This document shows positions 24,397-30,658 of a stretch of DNA of 33,425 nucleotides, piece by piece. Within the stretch, counting starts at the first letter, position 1. Every line of letters starts with the position of its first letter. Under the pieces are notes generated by a model that saw only the letters and a list, made by a program, of their open reading frames with translations, was not told the DNA's origin and searched no databases. Source of the stretch: Thiocystis violacea (GTDB lineage: Bacteria > Pseudomonadota > Gammaproteobacteria > Chromatiales > Chromatiaceae); the NCBI RefSeq assembly GCF_016583565.1, contig NZ_NRRF01000052.1, positions 1 through 33,425 of the forward strand, given 5' to 3'. A program made the translations under genes and the position numbers.

Positions 24397-24453
24397 GGGC
24401 AGCGCCCAGGCGCCGCCCAACCGGTCCTGACTCGGATGTCAACAGGAACCGGT
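24397..24453 (+). promoter_or_regulatory. Paired stem-loops between pstS2 and pstC
   Basis: GGGCAGCGCC (24397-24406) pairs with GGCGCCGCCC (24409-24418) with one mismatch. AACCGGTCCTG (24419-24429) then pairs with CAGGAACCGGT (24443-24453) around a short loop with a bulge. They fall in a 217-base gap within the operon. Such intercistronic hairpins often stabilise the binding-protein message or attenuate the permease genes. There is no T-run. Confidence 0.45.
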
Positions 24454-24589
24454 CCAGCCCAAGCCGGATCGGTTCTCGCACGAAGACGTGTTCCCCTCGA
24501 CCGGCACCCGCCCGATTCGGCTCAAGGCGATCGCTCAGCAAGAACCCGCCAAGCCCCATCACCTCTCGCGACTCCTTGAAGGGGAAATA

Positions 24590-25564
24590 ATGAGCAATTT
24601 GTTCCAAGCGGCGAATGCCTCGGGCGGAGTCTCCGGGCCGCCCTCGGCCGGCGAGTACGCCACTGACCGCCTGTTTCGCGGTATCGCGCTCAGCAGCGCC
24701 TTCGTCATCATCCTCCTCGTCGCCTATATCCTCTGGGAGCTCGGACGGGAGGCCGCGCCGGCCGTCGGCGAGTACGGCCTGAGCTTCATCACGGGTTCGA
24801 CCTGGAACGCCAGCAAGGCGCAGTTCAGCGTGCTGCCCGAGATCTGGGGCACCCTCTACAGCTCGCTGCTGGCCCTGGTGCTCGGCGGTGCCTTCGGCAT
24901 CGCCATCGCCATCTTCCTGACGCAGGACTTCATTAACCACCGCCTGGCGACCGTCTTCCGCACCATTGTGGAGATGCTGGCCGCCATCCCCTCGGTCGTC
25001 TTCGGCCTCTGGGGCATCTATGTGCTGATTCCGCTGCTCAAGCCAGGTGCCGAATGGCTGCATCAGAGCCTCGGCTGGTTTCCGCTGTTCGGCACCGACC
25101 TCGCCGGCCCCGGCATGGCCCCCGCCGCGCTGGTGCTGGCCATCATGATCCTGCCGACGGTCGCGGCCATCTCGGTCGACGCTTTCCGCCGCATCCCCTA
25201 CAAGGTGAAAGAGGCCGCCTATGGCATGGGCACCACCCGTTGGGAGGCCATCCTCAAGGTGATGCTGCCGACGGCCTCCTCCGGCGTGCTCGCGGCACTC
25301 GTGCTCGGCTTTGGACGCGCGCTGGGCGAGACCATGGCACTGGCCATGTTGATCGGCAACTCCAACCAGATCAGCCTCTCGCTCTTCTCGCCCGCCAATA
25401 CCCTGGCCTCGCTGCTCGCCTCCAACTTCCCGGAGGCCGGACGGGTCGAGGTGCAGGCCCTCATGTATGCCGCCCTGGTCCTGCTTGCCATCACCTTCCT
25501 CGTCAACGTCGCGGGCCTTGCGGTCCAGCAATACACCATCCGCAAGTTCGAGGGGAAGCCATGA
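24590..25564 (+). CDS. pstC: Phosphate ABC transporter permease PstC
   Basis: A 324-residue inner-membrane permease with six predicted membrane segments (the first at about 25-47, SSAFVIILLVAYILWEL). The ABC-permease coupling loop lies in EAAYGMGTTRWEAILKVMLPTA, and GFGRALGETMALAMLIGN is typical of PstC. The ATG at 24590 has AAGGGGAA immediately upstream; the in-frame extension to 24488 lacks one. It overlaps pstA by four bases. With PstA it forms the phosphate channel energised by PstB. Confidence 0.95.
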   Translation: MSNLFQAANASGGVSGPPSAGEYATDRLFRGIALSSAFVIILLVAYILWELGREAAPAVGEYGLSFITGSTWNASKAQFSVLPEIWGTLYSSLLALVLGGAFGIAIAIFLTQDFINHRLATVFRTIVEMLAAIPSVVFGLWGIYVLIPLLKPGAEWLHQSLGWFPLFGTDLAGPGMAPAALVLAIMILPTVAAISVDAFRRIPYKVKEAAYGMGTTRWEAILKVMLPTASSGVLAALVLGFGRALGETMALAMLIGNSNQISLSLFSPANTLASLLASNFPEAGRVEVQALMYAALVLLAITFLVNVAGLAVQQYTIRKFEGKP

Positions 25565-26484
25565 GGACCATGAATCCAACCAGCACGATCGATCTGACCG
25601 CGCGGCCCGAAGAGATCCGCCCCCGGCCGAATCTGGACCGCCAGACGCTCGAGCCCAGGGCGCTCAAGAGCGGCTTTCTGACCGGGCTGACCTGGCTCGC
25701 CGCCGTGCTCGCCGCGGTACCGCTGTTCTCCGTCATCTACATGCTGCTGATTCAGGGCGGATCGCGTCTCTTCGGCAGCGATGTGGTCGAGGTGCTGACC
25801 GGCCTGCCGCCGGCGGGCTTCGAGATGGGCGGCGGCATCGGGCCGGCGATCCTCGGCACCCTAGTGATGGTCGGCATCGCCTCGGCCATCAGCATCCCGC
25901 TCGGGATCCTGGCCTCCATCTATCTCGGCGTGCTGGAACCCAAGAGCAGACTGGCGTCAACGTCGCGCTTCCTCGCCAAGGTGCTGACCGGCTTTCCCTC
26001 CATCCTGGCAGGCGTCTTCGTCTACGCCGTGCTCGTCATCCGCTTCGGCTACTCCGCCATGGCGGGCGGCGTGGCGCTCGCGGTGCTCATGCTCCCAACC
26101 GTGGTGCTCGCCGCTGAGGAGGCCATGGCGCAAGTCCCACAGCGGATGAAGGACGCCGCCTACGGCATGGGCTGCACCCAGACGCAGGTCATCTTGAAGG
26201 TGGTGCTGCCAACCGCGCTGCCCGGCATTTTGACCGGCGTCATGCTGGCCATCGCGGGCGCGGCGGGCGAGTCCGCCCCCCTGCTCTTCACGGCGCTCTT
26301 CAGCAACTACTACATCTCCGAGCTTGCGGAACCGACCGCCTCGCTCTCCATCCTCATCTACAACTTCTCCGGCATGCCGTTCGAGAACCAGATCGAGCTG
26401 GCCTGGACGGCCTCGCTGGCCCTGGTGCTCATCGTCCTGATGTTCAACATCCTGGCGCGCATCGTCGGTCGCTCGAAGGTTTGA
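25561..26484 (+). CDS. pstA: Phosphate ABC transporter permease PstA
   Basis: A 307-residue permease starting at the ATGA overlap with pstC. It has six predicted membrane segments (the first LTWLAAVLAAVPLFSVIYML). The stretch GFPSILAGVFVYAVLVIRFG is typical of PstA, and the coupling loop is DAAYGMGCTQTQVILKVVLP followed by AIAGAAGESAPLLFTALFSN. The first 40 residues are a hydrophilic extension rich in Arg, Pro and Glu. It partners PstC. Confidence 0.95.
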   Translation: MRTMNPTSTIDLTARPEEIRPRPNLDRQTLEPRALKSGFLTGLTWLAAVLAAVPLFSVIYMLLIQGGSRLFGSDVVEVLTGLPPAGFEMGGGIGPAILGTLVMVGIASAISIPLGILASIYLGVLEPKSRLASTSRFLAKVLTGFPSILAGVFVYAVLVIRFGYSAMAGGVALAVLMLPTVVLAAEEAMAQVPQRMKDAAYGMGCTQTQVILKVVLPTALPGILTGVMLAIAGAAGESAPLLFTALFSNYYISELAEPTASLSILIYNFSGMPFENQIELAWTASLALVLIVLMFNILARIVGRSKV

Positions 26485-26511
26485 CGCACAGAAACCGAGG
26501 TATAGGTCATC

Positions 26512-27336
26512 ATGAACGCAACAGCTGAGGCGCTCTTCGTCGCAGAGCCCTTCCAGGCCGCCGGTGACGTCGTCATCGATTGCACGGTCAACAAGATCTT
26601 CTACGGCGACTTCCTCGCCGTGCGCGATTCGGTCGTGCCGATCGAGAAGAAGAAGATCACCGGCTTCATCGGCCCCTCCGGCTGCGGCAAATCGACGGTG
26701 CTGCGCAGCCTCAACCGGATGAACGACCTCATTTCGGTGTTCCGCTTCGAGGGCAACGTGATATATCACGGCCAGGACATCTATGCGAAGAAGGTCGATC
26801 CCGTGGTGGTGCGCCGCTACATCGGCATGGTCTTCCAGCAGCCCAACCCCTTCTCCATGAGCATCTTCGACAACGTCGCCTTCGGCCTGCGACTCAACCG
26901 GTTCAAGGGGGATATTGAAGAGCGGGTGGAGCGCGCCCTTCAGCGGGCGGCGCTCTGGAAGGAGGTCAAGGACAAGCTCAAGAACAGCGGGCTCTCCCTC
27001 TCCGGCGGTCAGCAGCAGCGCCTTTGCATCGCCCGCGCCATCGCGACCGAGCCGGACGTGCTGCTGATGGACGAGCCCTGCTCGGCGCTCGACCCCATCG
27101 CCACCCGCCAGGTCGAGGAGCTGATGCTGGAGCTGAAGGAGAACTACACCCTGGCCATGGTCACTCACAACATGCAGCAGGCCACGCGCGTCGCCGATAC
27201 CACGGCCTTCTTCTCCGTGGACATTTCCCAAGGCGGACGCACCGGCTACCTGGTCGAGATGGGTCCCACGCGGCAGATCTTCGAAGACCCCAGGGAGCAG
27301 CTCACCAAGGAATACATCTCGGGCGAGTTCAGCTGA
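26512..27336 (+). CDS. pstB: Phosphate ABC transporter ATPase PstB
   Basis: A 274-residue ABC ATPase that powers phosphate import. It has Walker A GPSGCGKST (residues 54-62), NRMNDL and GMVFQQPNPFSMSIFDNVAF (Q-loop and PstB-specific segment), the ABC signature LSGGQQQRLCIARAIA, Walker B VLLMDEPCSALDP and the switch His in VTHNMQQATRVAD. The initial 20 residues are a variable leader. The C-terminus GPTRQIFEDPREQLTKEYISG is typical. It lies 27 bases after pstA and 21 before pstS3. Confidence 0.97.
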   Translation: MNATAEALFVAEPFQAAGDVVIDCTVNKIFYGDFLAVRDSVVPIEKKKITGFIGPSGCGKSTVLRSLNRMNDLISVFRFEGNVIYHGQDIYAKKVDPVVVRRYIGMVFQQPNPFSMSIFDNVAFGLRLNRFKGDIEERVERALQRAALWKEVKDKLKNSGLSLSGGQQQRLCIARAIATEPDVLLMDEPCSALDPIATRQVEELMLELKENYTLAMVTHNMQQATRVADTTAFFSVDISQGGRTGYLVEMGPTRQIFEDPREQLTKEYISGEFS

Positions 27337-27357
27337 CCGGTGGCCTGGAGACTGCAC

Positions 27358-28425
27358 ATGAAGGCCAAGAGACACCTAACGGGCAAGCTCGCGGCGGTGT
27401 TCGCCGCGGCGACCCTAACCCTCTTCAGCGGCCAGCCGGCTGAATCCGCCACGGCCGACGACGCCAAGCTGACCATCCATGGGGCGGGAGCCACCTTTCC
27501 CCAGCCCCTCTATCAACGCTGGATCCAGGAGTACGAGAAGACACACCCGGAGACCCGTTTTACCTACGCGGGTTTGGGTAGCGGTGCCGGCGTCCAGGGC
27601 TTCCTCGCGGGCAGCATCGACTTCGGCGCCAGTGACGCCGCCATGAACGACGCCGAGCTGGCGCGGGTCGATCCCGAGCGCGGCGTCGTCATGCTGCCCA
27701 TGACGGCCGGCATGGTGGTGCTGGCGTACAACATCCCAGACGTACCGACCGGGCTGCGCCTGCCGCGCGACGTCTATCTCGACCTCTTCGCGGGCCGGAT
27801 CCGCGACTGGGATCATCCGCGCATTCGCGACGCCAATCCGGATCTGGACCTGCCGCACAAGGCCGTGGTCACCGTGGTAAGGCGCGATTCGAGCGGGACC
27901 ACCTTCGCCTTCACCAATCACCTGGCCGCAGTCGACCCCGACTGGGCGGACAAGGGTCCGGGTGTCGGCAAGCTGGTCGACTGGCCAGGTATCGCCATGG
28001 CGGTGCCGGGCAACGAAGGTGTCGCCCAGCGGGTCAAGATCACGGATGGCGCGATCGGCTTCATGGCTTATGAGTTCGCCCAACGCCTGGGGCTCCCCGT
28101 CGCCACGCTGCAGAACAAGTCCGGCACCTTCGTGGCGCCCGGACCCCGCACCGGGCAGGCGGCGCTCGCGTCGGTCACTGACATCCCGGCTGACCTGAGG
28201 ATCTATCTGCCTGACCCCGAGGGTGCGGACGCCTACCCCATCGTCAGCTATACCTGGCTGCTGTTGAGCCAGCGGTATGCGGATCCCGCCGTGGCGGGTG
28301 CCTTGAAGGGGGCGATCACCTGGGGCCTCGACCAGGGGCAGCCGATCGCCGAGGAGATGGGTTACATTCCGCTCCCGGAGGTCATGATCGGCAAGGCGAA
28401 GGAGGCACTGGCGCGGGTCCGCTGA
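27358..28425 (+). CDS. pstS: Phosphate-binding protein PstS (copy 3)
   Basis: The third PstS, 355 residues, closes the pst operon. It has a signal peptide (MKAKRHLTGKLAAVFAAATL) and pocket motifs HGAGATFPQPLYQRWI, LGSGAGVQGFLAGSIDFGAS, FAGRIRDWDHPRIRDANPD and VRRDSSGTTFAFTNHL, then the C-terminal EEMGYIPLPEVMIGKAKEAL. GGAG precedes the ATG at 27358 by 7 bases; a GTG at 27340 is the alternative. The WDHP replacement of the usual WNDP and the differing residues near the pocket suggest ligand affinity unlike copy 2. It follows pstB rather than preceding pstC. Confidence 0.93.
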   Translation: MKAKRHLTGKLAAVFAAATLTLFSGQPAESATADDAKLTIHGAGATFPQPLYQRWIQEYEKTHPETRFTYAGLGSGAGVQGFLAGSIDFGASDAAMNDAELARVDPERGVVMLPMTAGMVVLAYNIPDVPTGLRLPRDVYLDLFAGRIRDWDHPRIRDANPDLDLPHKAVVTVVRRDSSGTTFAFTNHLAAVDPDWADKGPGVGKLVDWPGIAMAVPGNEGVAQRVKITDGAIGFMAYEFAQRLGLPVATLQNKSGTFVAPGPRTGQAALASVTDIPADLRIYLPDPEGADAYPIVSYTWLLLSQRYADPAVAGALKGAITWGLDQGQPIAEEMGYIPLPEVMIGKAKEALARVR

Positions 28426-28462
28426 GGCTGTCGCGCGGCGCGACTTGGTGATGGCCACGTTC

Positions 28463-28506
28463 ATCGATCCAATAGATGCATCGATCCAACTCGTCTATCG
28501 ATCCAA
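28463..28506 (+). repeat. Three ATCGATCCAA direct repeats in 17-base register
   Basis: Identical decamers start at 28463, 28480 and 28497, exactly 17 bases apart, between pstS3 and the ribosome site of the Fic-like gene. The intervening seven bases differ. Regular spacing suggests an array of protein-binding sites or slippage-prone repeats. A short hairpin (GTCGCGC/GCGCGAC, 28430-28444) lies just upstream, perhaps the end of the pst message. Confidence 0.7.
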
Positions 28507-28521
28507 CACAAGGAGTGCCAC

Positions 28522-29214
28522 GTGTCGAACCCCCGTCTGGATCTCAGCGCGATCGAGGCCTCCCTGCGCGCCGTTCAGCGGGGCTTCGATCGCATCAACG
28601 CCACCTTGGAGACACCGCGCGACCCTTTTCGCGAGGAGATCCTGCTCGCGCTGCTGGAGGGCTATCGCTTCCTCGACCAACTGCAGGAGGGCGATATCGA
28701 CCTGTTCGCACCGGGGAATTCGCGGCGGCTGCTCCAGCTCAACTGCCTGGTCATCTGCGAAGACCCGGATCCTGACTTGAAGCAGTGCGCGCCGCACTTT
28801 CGCGAAACCGAGCGGCGCTTCTACGACGACAGGAGCTTGGGCGGCGTGCGTGCCCTCATGAACTACCTGGCCGACCACCGCCACCCGACGCCCTGGCGCC
28901 GCGCGGCCGGCGTCTACACGCAGATCCTCTCCGAGCCACAGCTCTTCTTCGAGGGCAATCACCGCACCGGGGTCTTGCTGATGAGCCACATCTTGCTGCG
29001 CGCGGGACTGCCGCCCTGCGTGCTGAGCGCGCAGAACATCAAGACGTGCTTCGATCTGTCCTCCCGGATCAAAGACCTCAGCAAGCGCCGGCTGAGATCC
29101 AAGTTCGCCCTCCTGGACCTGTCTAGGCGCCTGGCCGAACGCCTTGAAGCCAACGCCGACGCTCGCTACCTGCTCGACTGGTCAGCACCAGCCCTCGCCC
29201 GCCGCGCGGAATAG
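28522..29214 (+). CDS. Fic/DOC-like protein lacking the catalytic His
   Basis: A 230-residue protein with a Fic-like core. The stretch QLFFEGNHRTGVLLMSHILL (from residue 140) aligns with the Fic motif HPFxEGNGRtxR, keeping E-G-N and the Arg. The catalytic His position is Gln140, and the second Gly of GNGR is His. The rest is helical, with DLSSRIKDLSKRRLRSKFALLD near the C-terminus. The GTG at 28522 is chosen because AAGGAG lies 6 bases before it. Normal AMP transfer is unlikely without the His, so it may be a pseudo-enzyme or have another activity. No antitoxin-like partner is adjacent. It may be read from pst transcripts or from a promoter near the 17-base repeats. Confidence 0.6.
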   Translation: MSNPRLDLSAIEASLRAVQRGFDRINATLETPRDPFREEILLALLEGYRFLDQLQEGDIDLFAPGNSRRLLQLNCLVICEDPDPDLKQCAPHFRETERRFYDDRSLGGVRALMNYLADHRHPTPWRRAAGVYTQILSEPQLFFEGNHRTGVLLMSHILLRAGLPPCVLSAQNIKTCFDLSSRIKDLSKRRLRSKFALLDLSRRLAERLEANADARYLLDWSAPALARRAE

Positions 29215-29245
29215 CGCCCCCTGATCCACCGTGTGACAGGAGATA

Positions 29246-29368
29246 ATGACGGGCTTTCGGCGTCACGGTGGACGCGCCATGCCCGTCGTCGACGGGCGCG
29301 ACAGGCTGCTCGGCATGCTGATGCGCAAGGATTTCCTCGCCGGTTGGCAGCTGCGGCCATCCGACTGA
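29246..29368 (+). pseudogene. CBS-domain fragment
   Basis: A 40-codon frame with a good AGGAG site reads MTGFRRHGGRAMPVVDGRDR and then LLGMLMRKDFLAGW. RAMPVVDGRDRLLGMLMRKDF matches the second half of a CBS domain, as in HPP-type or IMPDH-like tandem CBS proteins. The rest of the protein is absent, so this is most likely the 3' remnant of a deleted gene; a functional mini-protein is less likely. Confidence 0.5.
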
Positions 29369-29400
29369 GCGGATGATCGGGCGGGCGCTCGCCGGCCCGC

Positions 29401-29790
29401 TCAAGCCAGCGGTAGGGGGTCGATATCCTCGTAAGCGGACTGGCGAAAACGCGGGCTGCAGATGGCGAGGAAGATCAGCTCCCGCTCGCCCCGGTTGCGG
29501 ATGCGCTGGGCGCATCCGGCGGGGATGTAGACGCAGTCGCCGACGCCGACTGCCCGCAGCGGCAATCCCTCGACCTCGACGATGCCCTTTCCGCTCAGGA
29601 TCAGGTAACGCTCGACGATGCCCGCGAGCCGATGAAGCCGGGTGGTGACGCCGGGGCCGACGCGCGCGCGTGCGATCGAGACGGCGGGATCCTCCTCCCG
29701 GTTCCATGACTCGAGGATGAAACAGCCCTCGACCATGAAGAACTCATCCGCCTCATTGGGCGAGTGGACGACCCCGCCATCACGGCTCAC
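29401..29790 (-). CDS. Cupin-domain protein
   Basis: A 129-residue single-domain cupin. VSIARARVGPGVTTRLHRLAG and IVERYLILSGKGIVEVEG form cupin motif 1 (the usual HWH triad is only partly kept: LHRLAG...E). GDCVYIPAGCAQRIRN and LIFLAICSPRF form motif 2 and the closing strands. The start is probably the GTG at 29790, which overlaps the TGA of the upstream transposase as GTGA; otherwise an ATG at 29736 (MVEGCFILES) would shorten it. Open reading continues further upstream in this frame but is only a shadow of the transposase. Substrate unknown; such proteins are often small enzymes or sensors with a metal site. Confidence 0.75.
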   Translation of the reverse strand: MSRDGGVVHSPNEADEFFMVEGCFILESWNREEDPAVSIARARVGPGVTTRLHRLAGIVERYLILSGKGIVEVEGLPLRAVGVGDCVYIPAGCAQRIRNRGERELIFLAICSPRFRQSAYEDIDPLPLA

Positions 29791-30503
29791 GCCAGGCCGG
29801 CACTGCGGCGATAGGCCTCGGAGCGGCGGTCTCCGCCACGCGGCCGCGGCAGGGCGCGCCTGTTCAGCACCGATTCGATCTCGTTGCAGAACTCCGGACT
29901 GCCGAGCACCCAGGCCTTGTTGGTGCAATCGCGGATCTGCTTGAGCATCGGCTCCGCAATCGGCTGTTCGGCATGCTTGGCGTAGGCCTCGCGCCGCGCC
30001 TTGGCACTGCGCCCAAGCCGCTCGTACTCCCGATGCGAGGTAATGAGATTGTCCTCGGCCCCTTCGGCGTTGCCGCCATAACTCGACCAGCCGTATTCGG
30101 ACGGCTTGCTCACCAGCCCCGCGCGGACCGCGTTGGCCTCGATGTAGTGGGAGACCGCCAGCAGATAGTGCTTCGGATCCACCAGAGTGGCACGATAGCG
30201 CCCTTCCCAGAGGGTTCCGGTGCGGTCGTAGCGATTGTTGAAGTATTGAACGTAATAACGGCCGACGTACTGCATCAGCTTTCCGATGCCGTTCTCCAGA
30301 TAGGAGGTGACCAGCAGGTGGAAGTGATTCGGCATCAGCACATAGGCGTGGATGTCGCACTGAAACTTCTCGGCGGCGACGCCTATCTTGTCCCAGATGA
30401 ACCAGTAGTCTTCTTCCTCGAAGAGGATCTGCTGACGATTGTTGCCGCGCTGGATCACGTGCTGCGGATAGCCAGGCATCAGGAAACGGGGTAGACGTGC
30501 CAT
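29787..30503 (-). CDS. rayT: REP-associated tyrosine (Y1, HUH) transposase
   Basis: A 238-residue Y1-type transposase of the IS200/IS605-related RAYT class. It has the usual start MARLPRFLMPGYPQHVIQRG, the HUH motif in MPNHFHLLVTSYL (His-Phe-His), and the catalytic Tyr in the helix MQYVGRYYVQYFNNRY, then GTLWEGRYRATLVDP and YIEANAVRAGLV. RAYTs act on REP hairpins as domesticated single-copy genes rather than as selfish elements. I see no clear REP pair beside it. The start at 30503 has no obvious ribosome site but matches the conserved N-terminus. Its stop overlaps the cupin start. Confidence 0.85.
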   Translation of the reverse strand: MARLPRFLMPGYPQHVIQRGNNRQQILFEEEDYWFIWDKIGVAAEKFQCDIHAYVLMPNHFHLLVTSYLENGIGKLMQYVGRYYVQYFNNRYDRTGTLWEGRYRATLVDPKHYLLAVSHYIEANAVRAGLVSKPSEYGWSSYGGNAEGAEDNLITSHREYERLGRSAKARREAYAKHAEQPIAEPMLKQIRDCTNKAWVLGSPEFCNEIESVLNRRALPRPRGGDRRSEAYRRSAGLA

Positions 30504-30558
30504 GAGTAGGGTCGGATCCGGTTGATTGACCTGTATCGGAGTATAGACAGCTGCGCCT

Positions 30559-30568
30559 CTTCTAGAAG
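30559..30568. promoter_or_regulatory. Palindrome between rayT and hrpB
   Basis: CTTCTAGAAG is a perfect 10-base palindrome midway between the divergent transposase and helicase genes. It may be an operator, or chance. Confidence 0.2.
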
Positions 30569-30658
30569 CCCAACAGTTGCGGTCCATTTGCGCTGGATCA
30601 TGTCAAGCCCCTAAACCGGAAGCGAAATCTCTCCAAACCCAAGGATCTCAATGTCTCT

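Noticed and set aside
29791..30360. Upstream extension of the cupin reading frame
   Set aside because: This part lies out of frame on the same strand within the conserved transposase gene and reads as low-complexity shadow sequence.
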